Positions 7,928 to 16,421 are shown, counted from the first letter of the stretch. The stretch: DNA of 31,852 bases from Anaerozeibacter quisquiliarum (GCA_051162045.1 JBISDI010000043.1); one strand, 5' to 3'. Program-made: numbers and translations. Notes: a model not told the origin generated them from the sequence alone.

Positions 7928-8003
7928 TCGCCCCTCCAAAAAGCGGAGCCAGACGCAATGTCCGGCCCCGTCGTCTCATGCACTTTGCGCGATATGCAAT
8001 CCC

Positions 8004-9278
8004 TTATTTGATCTCTGCCCTGGCGTCGGTGGCCAGTTGCGCGAGGGTGGCGTCCATGTCGGCGCTGCCATCCACGACGATGGCCTGGATGGCGCCCAGC
8101 ACCTTGTTGGCGATGGTGTCCGCCTCGGCGAAGGGTTCGGGCTGCAGCGCGGTCTTGGTCTGGTTGACAAACGGCTGCTCAGAGGGCTGCTCGAAGTACT
8201 CGTTGTCCTGCAGGGAAATGAGGCTGGGGAGTTGGCCCAGCAGCTTGCAGGCTTCCAGGTTCAGCTCGTCTTCCATCAGCACCTTGATGAACTCCCAGCT
8301 CAGCTGCTGCTTCCGATCGTCTGACTTGAAGATGATCAGGCCGATGCCGCCCAGCGTGGAATATGCGGTATCGCCCTCGGCAACCACAGGGATGGGCGCA
8401 ATGCCGATGTCCTGACCCACCTCCATCGGGCGGTCAGCAGCACCTTTCAAGTTGGCCTTCCAGCCGTAGCCGAACTGCAGCCACATGCCTACGTTGCGCT
8501 TGAAGAACGAGTTGATGTCGTTCGTGGTGGGCGGGCCGTAGGACTGGGCGGTCTTCAGGAACTCCATGAACTCCTTCATCTTGGCTTCAGGCTTATCAAA
8601 CACGATGTCGGTGCCCATGTCGTTCATCAGCTGATATTGGCCGCCATTGAAGTTGTAGTAGATGGGGGCCAGCATGTCCCAATACCAGCCGCCCCAGGTC
8701 AGCGCTTCGTTCCAGAATCCGGTGCCGTAGATCTCCGGGCCCAGGTCGTCAATCGCCTTGGCGGCGGCCAAGAACTCGTCGAAGGTCTTGGGCGGGGTTT
8801 CCGGGTCCAGCCCAGCCTGGGTGAATAGCTCCTTGTTGTACACCATCATGGTGGTGGTGAGGTTCCACGGAACATAGAAGTTGTAGTCCGCGAAATTCAC
8901 GATGTAATTCTCGTCCAGGCGGGCGAACAGCTCGTCAAAGCCCTCGAAGCCGTTCAGCGGAACCAGCACGCCGGACTGCGCATAGCGCATGCCGCGGGAG
9001 CCGAAGCCGCCGGTGTACACATTGGGCACATTGCCTGCGGCGATCTGGGTGTCGATCTCCTTGTCGGAGATGACTTGCACGGTGACGTTGGGGAATTTCT
9101 CGTTGAACTTGGGCACGGCGACGTTGTTCATGAACGCCACATAGTCGCCTTCCGGCACGGCCACGGTGATCTGGTCGGTGACGGAAGTGTCAGCGGCCAG
9201 CGCGGGAACCGCCCCGCACGCGAAGAACAGCGCCACGGCCAGAGCGAGTGACAGCAGGTGGGTCAGCTCTTTGTTCAT
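8004..9278 (-). CDS. ABC sugar importer, extracellular solute-binding protein (family 1)
   Basis: This 424-residue protein captures an oligosaccharide outside the membrane and hands it to the two permeases encoded upstream. It has an N-terminal hydrophobic signal (residues 8-28) and the layout of family-1 solute-binding proteins: FNEKFPNVTVQVI near the start and LTTTMMVYNKELFTQAGLDP with PKTFDEFLAAAKA in the middle. Gram-positive binding proteins are normally lipoproteins. Here Cys21 follows FFA, a poor lipobox, while ALA-AD at 26-30 is a good signal peptidase I site, so how it is anchored is unclear. A strong GGAGGAGGA precedes the ATG. Its location opposite a GH94 phosphorylase suggests beta-1,2-gluco-oligosaccharides as ligand, by analogy with the Listeria cluster. 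No ATPase gene is present, so a shared MsmX-type ATPase is expected. Confidence 0.9.
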   Translation of the reverse strand: MNKELTHLLSLALAVALFFACGAVPALAADTSVTDQITVAVPEGDYVAFMNNVAVPKFNEKFPNVTVQVISDKEIDTQIAAGNVPNVYTGGFGSRGMRYAQSGVLVPLNGFEGFDELFARLDENYIVNFADYNFYVPWNLTTTMMVYNKELFTQAGLDPETPPKTFDEFLAAAKAIDDLGPEIYGTGFWNEALTWGGWYWDMLAPIYYNFNGGQYQLMNDMGTDIVFDKPEAKMKEFMEFLKTAQSYGPPTTNDINSFFKRNVGMWLQFGYGWKANLKGAADRPMEVGQDIGIAPIPVVAEGDTAYSTLGGIGLIIFKSDDRKQQLSWEFIKVLMEDELNLEACKLLGQLPSLISLQDNEYFEQPSEQPFVNQTKTALQPEPFAEADTIANKVLGAIQAIVVDGSADMDATLAQLATDARAEIK

Positions 9279-9334
9279 GGAATCTCCTCCTCCAGAAAAT
9301 ATAGATGCCCCAATGGGGGAAAACGCGATGCGCC

Positions 9335-9865
9335 TTAAGGGGTGTCGGCAGATTGCTGTGCGTTGAGCTCGGCGAGCTTAGCTTCGACTTGCTGGGCCAG
9401 CTCCTTGTTCATGGGGAAAACCTGGACGGCGGACTCGTAGGCCTCAATGGCCTTTGATGTCTTTCCATCGGCGAGCAGCAGCTCGGCTTTGCGCAGTAGC
9501 GCCGCGTCCAAGTAGCGCTTGTCGATCTTCAGATACTTTTTGACCATGGCGTCGATGTCCTTAACGCTGAGCTTTTCCTGCAGGATGGTCTGCTCTCTTT
9601 GCCGCGCGTCCAGGAAGATCTGGGGCTTGGGCAGGGCCAGACCGCCCTCCCAGGCCTCGACCACCTGCTGATAGGCACCAGTAAAGTCGCCCGTTGCGAA
9701 GTCGTTCCCGCCCTTGAGTGCCAGCGCGTACTTGCCCGATTCGAAGCTGGCCTCGGCCTCGGCGAAGTAGCCCGCAGTCATGTTGTAGATGCGAAACCAG
9801 GTGACCGCGTAGAACGCCACCAGCAACGCGATGGCCGCCAAGGCAATCAGAAGTCTCTTTTTCAT
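9335..9865 (-). CDS. Small membrane-anchored protein with TPR-like helices, within the sugar importer operon
   Basis: I do not recognise this 176-residue protein as a named family. Residues 5-23 form one hydrophobic segment after MKKR, which looks like a signal anchor. The rest is helical and hydrophilic, with a tetratricopeptide-like tail (LLADGKTSKAIEAYESAV, then VFPMNKELAQQVEAKLAEL). It would sit outside the membrane. It lies between the second permease gene (15-base gap) and the binding-protein gene (56-base gap) on the same strand, with a GGGGAGA ribosome site. The placement suggests an accessory to the importer, for example a scaffold for the binding protein, but nothing in the sequence proves this. 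It is not a second binding protein: it is too short and has no such fold signature. Confidence 0.75.
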   Translation of the reverse strand: MKKRLLIALAAIALLVAFYAVTWFRIYNMTAGYFAEAEASFESGKYALALKGGNDFATGDFTGAYQQVVEAWEGGLALPKPQIFLDARQREQTILQEKLSVKDIDAMVKKYLKIDKRYLDAALLRKAELLLADGKTSKAIEAYESAVQVFPMNKELAQQVEAKLAELNAQQSADTP

Positions 9866-9880
9866 ATGCTCTCCCCTGCC

Positions 9881-10699
9881 TCACTTCAGGCCCACGCCGG
9901 TGAACGCCTTGATGAAATTCCTTTGCACGCACAAAAACGCAATGACAATGGGCACCGTGACCAGCGTGGTCGCAGCCCACAGCTGTTGAAAGTGACCGTT
10001 GGGAATCAGCGTTTTGAACCGGAACACCGCCAGCTGCAGCGTCATCTTGTTCTGATCCGTCATATAAAGCAGCGGGCGCATGAAATCGTTCCACGAGTCC
10101 ATGAAAGACAGGATGCCCACGGTCGAGATGGCGGGCAGCGACAGCGGCAGTACGATGCCGTACAGGATGAACGGCTCGCTTGCGCCGTCCATGCGCGCGG
10201 CCTCGAGGTATTCGTCGCTGATGGAATGCATGAACTGCATCATGAGGAAGATGTTGTAGGCGCTGATGCAGACAGGCAGGATCATGACCTTGAAGCTGTT
10301 GATCCAGCCCCACTGGAAAAACATCTGATACTGCGGAATCAGCATGAGAATGGATGGCAGCATCATCGACGACAGGATCAGGCTGCGCCAGGCGGACTTG
10401 CCGGGCAGGTTGCACTTAAGGATGCCGTACGCCACCGTCAGGCTCAGCAGCACGTTGAGCGCCATGGTGCTGGCGGAGACAAAGATGGAGTTTAAGAACA
10501 ACCGGCCGATGTTGAGCTGCACGAACACGCCCACATAGCCACTGAAGTCCGGCTTAGCGGGCAGGCTGAGCGGGTTGCTTATGATCTCGTTGGCGGACTT
10601 GACGGAGTTCAGGAGCATGATCCAGAACGGCGTAATCACGACGACTGCCCCCAGGGCGAGCACCAGGTACTTCAGCAACGTCCATAACTTCTTATGCAT
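9881..10699 (-). CDS. ABC sugar importer permease, MalG/UgpE type
   Basis: This 272-residue integral membrane protein is one of the two subunits forming the importer channel. Six hydrophobic segments can be followed, beginning at residue 8. The EAA loop that docks the ATPase is present as EYLEAARMDGASEPFILYGIVLPL near residues 180-203 (family pattern EAAxxDGA-(x)n-P). The C-terminus FIKAFTGVGLK is typical of MalG-type permeases (GLTAGAVK-like ends). Its ATG overlaps the last 8 bases of the other permease gene, indicating translational coupling, and GAGGGGAGG precedes it. Length is normal for the CUT1 family. Confidence 0.93.
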   Translation of the reverse strand: MHKKLWTLLKYLVLALGAVVVITPFWIMLLNSVKSANEIISNPLSLPAKPDFSGYVGVFVQLNIGRLFLNSIFVSASTMALNVLLSLTVAYGILKCNLPGKSAWRSLILSSMMLPSILMLIPQYQMFFQWGWINSFKVMILPVCISAYNIFLMMQFMHSISDEYLEAARMDGASEPFILYGIVLPLSLPAISTVGILSFMDSWNDFMRPLLYMTDQNKMTLQLAVFRFKTLIPNGHFQQLWAATTLVTVPIVIAFLCVQRNFIKAFTGVGLK

Positions 10700-11591
10700 T
10701 GATCTGCCTCCCCTCGGTGAACTTCATTTGGATGTGGGTCGCGATGAAGATGATCACAGCCAGGAAGATGCCGATGGTGGATGCATAGCCCATGTCCAGG
10801 TCTTTGAAGGCGATGCGGTATAAATAGAGCACCGGCGTCAACGCCGCATTGCCCACGCCACCGGCGGTCTCGAAGTTCATGTAGCTCTCGGTGAACATCT
10901 GCATGCCGTTGATGACGTTCATGGTCAGCACGAACACCAATTGGTCCCGCAGCAGCGGCAGCGTGATGCGTGTCACCCGGGCAAACGCGCTGGCGCCGTC
11001 GATGGCCGCGGCCTCGAACACAGATGCGTCGATGCTGGCGATGCCACCGATGAAAATGACCATCTGGATGCCGAACCACTTCCAACTGGAGAATAGCGCG
11101 ATCAGCGGCATGGGCAGGGTCTTTGACACCGTCCAGATGAACGGCTTGTCAAGCCAGCCCCAACTGAGCAGCAGCTTTTGGATGGGCCCGTCGGGGCCCA
11201 CGATGAAGTAGTTGTACACCATCATCCCCACGGTCAGCGAGGTGATGACGGGCATAAAGTAGACGGTACGGAACACCGAATCCAGCTTGCGGCTGGTGCT
11301 GAGCATCATCGCAGACGCCAGCGAAATGATCAGCGTCAGCACGATGAAGATGGCCTGGTTATAGACGATGTTGCCGATGGACTGCCAGAATACCGGATCC
11401 ATCACCACCTTCGCCCAATTGCCAAGGCCAGTGAAGCGGATGCGGAATTTGTCCAGCGTGTCGTAGGACATGAACGAGTTGCCGATGGCCGTGGCAAATG
11501 GATAGATCAAAAACAGCGCCATGTAAATGATCCACGGTAGCAGGAACACATAGCCCCACACCCGCGTCTGAACCCCGATCGCTCGCTTCAC
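10692..11591 (-). CDS. ABC sugar importer permease, MalF/UgpA type
   Basis: This membrane subunit of 299 residues is the first gene of the importer operon. It has the N-terminal GYVFLLPWIIYMALFLIYP segment of LacF/UgpA-like permeases, about six membrane helices, and the EAA loop EAAAIDGASAFARVTRITLP. GTG 11591 is preferred because GGGAGG lies 9 bases upstream of it; an alternative in-frame GTG at 11600 touches that site directly. A promoter and a LacI-type operator lie just upstream, facing a divergent GH94 gene. With the MalG-type partner it should form the channel of a CUT1 importer for oligosaccharides. Confidence 0.93.
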   Translation of the reverse strand: MKRAIGVQTRVWGYVFLLPWIIYMALFLIYPFATAIGNSFMSYDTLDKFRIRFTGLGNWAKVVMDPVFWQSIGNIVYNQAIFIVLTLIISLASAMMLSTSRKLDSVFRTVYFMPVITSLTVGMMVYNYFIVGPDGPIQKLLLSWGWLDKPFIWTVSKTLPMPLIALFSSWKWFGIQMVIFIGGIASIDASVFEAAAIDGASAFARVTRITLPLLRDQLVFVLTMNVINGMQMFTESYMNFETAGGVGNAALTPVLYLYRIAFKDLDMGYASTIGIFLAVIIFIATHIQMKFTEGRQINA

Positions 11592-11634
11592 GCCCCACAC
11601 CCTCCCATCAAACTCGCGCGGTACTCACAACCAG

Positions 11635-11647
11635 TTCGAAACGTTTC
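11635..11647 (-). promoter_or_regulatory. Operator 1 of the LacI regulator (importer side)
   Basis: On the minus strand this reads GAAACGTTTCGAA. It contains the 10-bp perfect palindrome GAAACGTTTC with a central CG, as expected for LacI-family sites. It lies 8 bases beyond the -10 box of the importer promoter, at the transcription start. It matches operator 2 at 12 of 13 positions. Confidence 0.7.
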
Positions 11648-11654
11648 TATGCCA

Positions 11655-11684
11655 ATCATACCACAATCCTCGTGCAAATGACAA
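11655..11684 (-). promoter_or_regulatory. Promoter of the sugar importer operon
   Basis: Reading leftwards, TTGTCA (11684-11679) and TATGAT (11660-11655) are separated by 18 bases. The start would be near 11648, inside operator 1, so repressor binding would block initiation. Confidence 0.6.
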
Positions 11685-11765
11685 GTACTTTATGCACAAA
11701 ACCACACAAAAATTTTCTTACAATACATGTCCTTCACAATTGATCGCATTTTTGTAGAAAATGGA

Positions 11766-11794
11766 TTGACAAGGGATGGATTTGTACGTATGAT
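11766..11794 (+). promoter_or_regulatory. Promoter of the GH94 phosphorylase gene
   Basis: A consensus TTGACA (11766-11771) and TATGAT (11789-11794) are separated by 17 bases. Initiation would occur near 11801, ten bases before operator 2, and about 51 bases before the start codon. Confidence 0.75.
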
Positions 11795-11810
11795 AACAGC
11801 AGGATGCTCT

Positions 11811-11823
11811 GAATCGTTTCGAA
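11811..11823 (+). promoter_or_regulatory. Operator 2 of the LacI regulator (phosphorylase side)
   Basis: GAATCGTTTCGAA lies just downstream of the predicted start of the GH94 transcript. It differs from operator 1 by one base and points in the opposite direction, so each divergent transcript has its own copy immediately after its promoter. Confidence 0.7.
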
Positions 11824-11851
11824 TCCACTTGTACTGATGAGGAGGGAACCC

Positions 11852-14800
11852 ATGTCAGGCCGCATGATGATTGAGCGCGACGGGCTGCGCTTTTGCTTTC
11901 TTGAAACGGGCGATGTGAGTCAGATCAGTTGTGGCGGCGTGATGCTGAACCAGCTGGTGGGCAACGCGCTGGACGGCTCGCTGATGAACCTGTATCTACG
12001 AGTGCAGGTAGACGGCGCATGGCGCAGCGCGCCGATGCTTGGCGTGCAGTCGGCGAGCACATGCGCGCGCGCGGAAAGCCAGCTCGTGTACCGGGGTCGG
12101 TTCGAGGGCGTTTCCTACGAGGTCCGGTTTTCGCTGACCGATGCGGCTTTCTTCTGGGACGTGGCGCTGTCGGGCGAGGGGCTGTGCGACGTCATCTGGG
12201 GTCAGGATCTGGGCCTGGCTGACGAGGTGTCCGTGCTCAACAACCCCGCATACATGAGCCAGTACATCGACTACTGCGTGTTCGAGGGCGCTGAGGATGG
12301 CTATGTGATCACCGCGCGCCAAAACCAGCGGATGTCCTCGGGCCACCCGGCGCTGCAACTGGGGCTGCTTGAGGGCGCGCGGGCCTACTCCACGGATGGG
12401 TTCCAGTTCTTCGGGCTGGATAGCCGCGTGAACGGTGAGGCCGAGGCGCTAAAATGCGATGAACTGCCAAGCCGCGTCTACCAATACGAGTTTGGCTATG
12501 TCGCGCTGCAGTCGAAGCCGCTGCGTCTGAACAAGGCTGAGCAACGGCTCTCGTTTTTCGGGCGCTATCTGCCCGACCTGCCCATACGCAATCGCGCCGA
12601 AGGCATTCCCGATGCCGTGCGGGCTGCGCACCACCCGCTGTGTGCCGAGGCCGACCTCTCCGAGTTGGCGCGGGCCGAGCGATTGCCATCGGAGCCGCTG
12701 TCGGTGCTGCCGTATTCCGCCGAGGAGACCGCCGCGCTGTATGGAGACAAAGTCCTGGTCGAGGCCGAGGACGGTCGAGAGCTGTCCTTCTTCACGCCCG
12801 AGCACGCGCACGTGGCGCACCTCGCGAAGGAGCGGCTGTTGGAGCGGCCCCACGCGCACATCATCATGACCGGCCTGAATTGCGTGACCGACGAGCGCGC
12901 CATGGCCGCCACGTGCCACATGCATGGTGCGTTCGTATCGCAGTTGGTTCTGGGCAATACATCATTCCACGCGCTGAACACCTGCGTGCGAAACCCGCTG
13001 AATCGGTTCCACAGCGCCGGGCTGCGCATCTGGGTTCGGGAGGGAGACCGGTTCGTGTTGTTGGCCGAACCGTCGCTGTTCGAAATGGGCGTCAACTACG
13101 CCATATGGCGCTACAAGACCGGGTCAGACACGCTCATTGTTCGCGTCTACAGCCTCGTGGAGCAGTCGGAGATTAGGCTGGAGCTATGCTCGCTTGAGGG
13201 CGCCCTGAACCGCTACGTGATCACGCAGCAGCTGGCGCTGAGCGAGAGCGAGCAAGGCCCTCTGCTCCCCGCTACGCGAGAAGGCGACACGGTACTGTAT
13301 CGGCCGCACCCCGATACGCTGACCCACGAGCGTGCGCCGGAGATGGTGTTCGGCGTGACGGTTTCGGGCGCAGCATTCCGCCTGACCGACGACGGCCTGT
13401 TCTACGTCGACGGGCTTGCGCGCAACGAGCGGCTGTCCGTACTGGCATTGGAGCCCACGGCGACGTTTTCGCTGACGATTTCAGGCAGCATCGAGGGTGT
13501 GCTCCCCCCCATCGAGCCTCGCGCCTTCGAGGCCGAATGCTTGCGCTATGCCGCGTTCTTCTCCGCGTTCACCGGCGGCTTTGCGCTGTGGGGCGAGGAT
13601 GCGCGGACACGGCGGCTGAATGCCACGGTGTGGTGGTTTGCTCATGACGCGATGATCCATTTCCTGTCGCCCCACGGCATCGAGCAATCGCAGGGCGCGG
13701 CCTGGGGAACGCGCGATGTGTGTCAGGGGCCGGTGGAATTGTGCCTTGCGTTCGGTCACCACAGCAACATCCGCGACATCCTGATGGAGCTATACGCGCA
13801 CCAATATGCGGAAACCGGCGATTGGCCGCAGTGGTTCATGCTGGGCCGCTACGCGGACACCCAACAGCAGGAGAGCCACGGAGACATCATCCTGTGGCCT
13901 CTGAAGGTGCTGAGCGACTACCTGTCCGCGACAGGCGATTTTGGCATCCTCGAAGAGGAACTGCCCTACACCGCGATTGCGGACAAACAATTCACCGCGC
14001 GGCGCGAGCCGCTGCTTTCCCATGTGAAAAGGCAGATCAACGCGATCCGGGCACAGTTGTTGCCCGGCACCGCGCTGCCCCGCTACGGCAACGGCGATTG
14101 GGACGATACGCTGCAACCCGCCGATCCCTCGCTGAAAAGGCAACTGGTCTCCAGCTGGACCACCGCGCTGACCCAACAGGTATTTGTCGAACTGGGGGCG
14201 GCGCTGGCATTGGCGGATGGCGAGCTGTCCGCCTCGCTGGTGCGCACCGCCACGGACATCGCGCGCGATTTTGAGCGGCTGCTGGTCAAGGACGGCGTGG
14301 TCTCCGGCTTCGCGCGCTTTGAGGGCGACCAGCCGCCCAGCTACATGCTGCATCCATCGGACGATCACACCCACATCGCATACCGCCTGATTCCCATGAC
14401 CCGCTCGATCATCGCGCAGCTGTTTGACGCCGACGCGGCGAACGCGCATTTGGGCATCATCTGCGACCATCTGGCCTTCCCGGACGGCGTGCGCCTGATG
14501 AGCAGCCCGCTCTACTACAATCACGGCGAGACCATCCACTTCCTGCGCGGCGAACAGGCCGCCAGCTTCGGGCGCGAGGTGGGGCTGTGCTACACCCACG
14601 CCAACGTGCGCTACGCCAATGCGCTCTGTGTGCTTGGCGAGGGCGCGCTGGCGATGGACGCGCTGGAGCGGATCACGCCGGTAGCGATCCACGACAAGGT
14701 CAAAAATGCGCTGCCGCGCCAGGCGAACGTGCACTTCAGCAGCTCCGATGGCGATTTCGCGACGCGGTTCGATGTGGACTACGAAGCGCTTCGCCGGGGC

Positions 14801-15160
14801 GAGGCAAATGCGAAGGGTGGATGGCGGTTGTACTCCAGTGGTCCCGGCATCTTCGTGCACCAACTCATCTGCCAATCGCTGGGCGTTCGTATCGCAAACG
14901 GCTGTCTCGTGCTTGACCCCCAACTGCCGGATTCGATGTGCGGGCAGACCTTCACCCTGCAAATCGAGGGCACATGCGTGGAGTTTCGCTATCGGCTCAT
15001 ATCGGGCTGCGCCGTGCGCCGCGTACTGCTCAACAGCACAGAGCTGCCCTTCGAGCCGTTTAAAAACCGATACCGCGCAACCGGCGCGCAAGTGAAGCTG
15101 GACACGCTCCACGCCGGCCTATGTACAGGAAGGCAGAACATTTTGGAACTGGAGAGCTGA
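11852..15160 (+). CDS. GH94 phosphorylase, probable 1,2-beta-oligoglucan phosphorylase
   Basis: This 1102-residue cytoplasmic enzyme should split beta-1,2-gluco-oligosaccharides with phosphate, releasing alpha-glucose 1-phosphate. It has an N-terminal beta-rich domain with AYMSQYIDYCVFEGA and SRVYQYEFGY, which I recall as close to the Listeria sophoro-oligosaccharide phosphorylase, and an (alpha/alpha)6 catalytic region with WGTRDVCQGP, QESHGDIILWPLKVLSDYL and a TGD motif. The general acid of GH94 is an Asp in a GDW(D/N)D motif, here D749 in NGDWDD (748-752). The length of about 1100 fits this subfamily and is longer than cellobiose phosphorylase (about 800). No signal peptide is seen, which fits an enzyme acting on imported sugars. 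GAGGAGGGA precedes ATG 11852; the ATG at 11837 lies within that site. Substrate is inferred from similarity; another beta-glucan linkage is possible. Confidence 0.82.
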   Translation: MSGRMMIERDGLRFCFLETGDVSQISCGGVMLNQLVGNALDGSLMNLYLRVQVDGAWRSAPMLGVQSASTCARAESQLVYRGRFEGVSYEVRFSLTDAAFFWDVALSGEGLCDVIWGQDLGLADEVSVLNNPAYMSQYIDYCVFEGAEDGYVITARQNQRMSSGHPALQLGLLEGARAYSTDGFQFFGLDSRVNGEAEALKCDELPSRVYQYEFGYVALQSKPLRLNKAEQRLSFFGRYLPDLPIRNRAEGIPDAVRAAHHPLCAEADLSELARAERLPSEPLSVLPYSAEETAALYGDKVLVEAEDGRELSFFTPEHAHVAHLAKERLLERPHAHIIMTGLNCVTDERAMAATCHMHGAFVSQLVLGNTSFHALNTCVRNPLNRFHSAGLRIWVREGDRFVLLAEPSLFEMGVNYAIWRYKTGSDTLIVRVYSLVEQSEIRLELCSLEGALNRYVITQQLALSESEQGPLLPATREGDTVLYRPHPDTLTHERAPEMVFGVTVSGAAFRLTDDGLFYVDGLARNERLSVLALEPTATFSLTISGSIEGVLPPIEPRAFEAECLRYAAFFSAFTGGFALWGEDARTRRLNATVWWFAHDAMIHFLSPHGIEQSQGAAWGTRDVCQGPVELCLAFGHHSNIRDILMELYAHQYAETGDWPQWFMLGRYADTQQQESHGDIILWPLKVLSDYLSATGDFGILEEELPYTAIADKQFTARREPLLSHVKRQINAIRAQLLPGTALPRYGNGDWDDTLQPADPSLKRQLVSSWTTALTQQVFVELGAALALADGELSASLVRTATDIARDFERLLVKDGVVSGFARFEGDQPPSYMLHPSDDHTHIAYRLIPMTRSIIAQLFDADAANAHLGIICDHLAFPDGVRLMSSPLYYNHGETIHFLRGEQAASFGREVGLCYTHANVRYANALCVLGEGALAMDALERITPVAIHDKVKNALPRQANVHFSSSDGDFATRFDVDYEALRRGEANAKGGWRLYSSGPGIFVHQLICQSLGVRIANGCLVLDPQLPDSMCGQTFTLQIEGTCVEFRYRLISGCAVRRVLLNSTELPFEPFKNRYRATGAQVKLDTLHAGLCTGRQNILELES

Positions 15161-15171
15161 GAGGAGAGCAC

Positions 15172-16143
15172 ATGACCACCATCAAGGACATCGCGCAGCG
15201 CGCAAACGTGTCAATCAGCACGGTTTCCTACGCATTGAACGGAAACCCGCTGGTTTCGGCTGAAACCAGCTCACGGATTTTGTCCATCGCCAAAGAGATG
15301 AACTACATGCCCAACGCGGCGGCGCGTTTCTTGAAGACCCGCAAGACGCAGATTGTGGGCGTGTTTCTGGCGTCGTTCTCCGGCTCGTTTTATGACAAAC
15401 TGCTGCGCGGCATGCAGGAGGTCTTCGTACCCGCCAAGTACTCGGTGATCATCTGCAGCGGCCCACAATCCCAGCGGCTACTCACCCAACGCATGCTGGA
15501 CGGGGCGGCAATCCTGGACAGGCACTTCAGCGACAAGAGCCTCAACATGCTCGCGGCACACAAGCAGCCCATCGTCGTGCTCGACCGGGAATCCCACCAC
15601 GACACCACCGCGCAGGTGCTGCTGGACAATGTCGGCGGCGCGACCCAGGCCATGGACTATTGCTACGGGCGCGGCTTCCGCCGGTTTTACATCGTTACCG
15701 GACCCACAGGCACGTACGACTCCGACATGCGCCTCGCGGCCGTGCAGGCTTTTTTGCGCGCACACCCCGATGTGACGGGGCATATTCTGCCCGGCGCGTT
15801 CGATAAAGCCTCCGGCGCGCGCGCGGCGGAGCACATCATCAGCCACGGCGTGGAAAACGCGGTGAGCTTCTGTTTCAACGACGAAATGGCCGTAGGCATG
15901 TACAACTACCTGCAACAGACCACATTCGAGATCGGCAAAGACGTGCACATCATGGGCTTTGACAACATCGAACTGTCCCAATACCTATCCCCAAGGCTCA
16001 CCACCATCAACTACTCGCTCGAGGACTGGGGCCGTCGCTCCGCCCAAGCCCTCCTAAACCTCATGCAAGGAAAACCCTGCGCCCCGCAAGTCATTCACAC
16101 CTCCATCTTTGAAGGCCAATCCGTCGGGCGCACTTGCGAATAG
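15172..16143 (+). CDS. LacI-family transcriptional regulator of the sugar locus
   Basis: This 323-residue repressor has an N-terminal LacI helix-turn-helix (TTIKDIAQRANVSISTVSYA) with hinge region MPNAAARFLKTRKTQIVGVF, followed by a periplasmic-binding-like effector domain (FDNIELSQYLSPRLTTINY, near 265-285). ATG 15172 is chosen because GAGAGGAGA lies just upstream and because the HTH starts there; an ATG at 15121 would add 17 residues encoded inside the GH94 gene. It starts 11 bases after the GH94 stop, so it is in the same operon. Two near-identical LacI-type operators lie in the divergent intergenic region, so it most likely represses both the importer and its own operon until a beta-glucan-derived sugar binds. 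Confidence 0.92.
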   Translation: MTTIKDIAQRANVSISTVSYALNGNPLVSAETSSRILSIAKEMNYMPNAAARFLKTRKTQIVGVFLASFSGSFYDKLLRGMQEVFVPAKYSVIICSGPQSQRLLTQRMLDGAAILDRHFSDKSLNMLAAHKQPIVVLDRESHHDTTAQVLLDNVGGATQAMDYCYGRGFRRFYIVTGPTGTYDSDMRLAAVQAFLRAHPDVTGHILPGAFDKASGARAAEHIISHGVENAVSFCFNDEMAVGMYNYLQQTTFEIGKDVHIMGFDNIELSQYLSPRLTTINYSLEDWGRRSAQALLNLMQGKPCAPQVIHTSIFEGQSVGRTCE

Positions 16144-16200
16144 CGTTCATACAGTATCCACCATTCGCAACGCGCCATCGAAAAAGGGGCAGCCATCTCA

Positions 16201-16347
16201 TACCGTTTGGGGCTGTTCCGCGCCAAATGCCCCCGCCTCGCGCCGCTGTCCGGCGGCCAACTTCTGGTTGTGCTGGGCGTGGCGCTCGCCTCGATGTTGT
16301 GGTACGAACTGGTGAAAGCAGTCAGAAAGGCGGGGAAGCGCGCATGA
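16201..16347 (+). pseudogene. C-terminal remnant of a P-type cation ATPase
   Basis: Just after lacI, one frame without a start encodes about 48 residues ending in a TGA at 16345. It includes RLAPLSGGQLLVVLGVAL and then WYELVKAVRKAGKRA. A hydrophobic helix followed by E-L-V-K and a basic end, preceded by L-x-P-L-S, is typical of the last helix of Ca2+-type P-type ATPases. No upstream part of such a gene is present; the frame is closed at 16141 by the lacI stop. I read it as the tail of a deleted gene. It could be chance, since the match is short and from memory. Confidence 0.4.
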
Positions 16348-16375
16348 AAACGCTTATCGTAATTTTGCGGAGGCA

Positions 16376-16404
16376 TTGACAATGTCCCGGCAGGGGCATA
16401 TACT
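16376..16404 (+). promoter_or_regulatory. Promoter of the mgtA leader
   Basis: A consensus TTGACA (16376-16381) and TATACT (16399-16404) are spaced by 17 bases. The transcript would begin near 16411, just before the M-box, giving a leader of about 450 nt before the mgtA ATG. Confidence 0.8.
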
Positions 16405-16421
16405 GTGAATACAATTGGATA

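Noticed and set aside
7862..8324. Continuation of the acr3 frame as a 345-residue protein
   Set aside because: After 7861 the translation loses all membrane character and is antisense to the binding-protein gene and its upstream neighbour.
16134..16379. Small plus-strand genes between lacI and the mgtA promoter
   Set aside because: The open frames with start codons here have no ribosome site and odd composition; only the third frame shows ATPase-like sequence, and it lacks a start.
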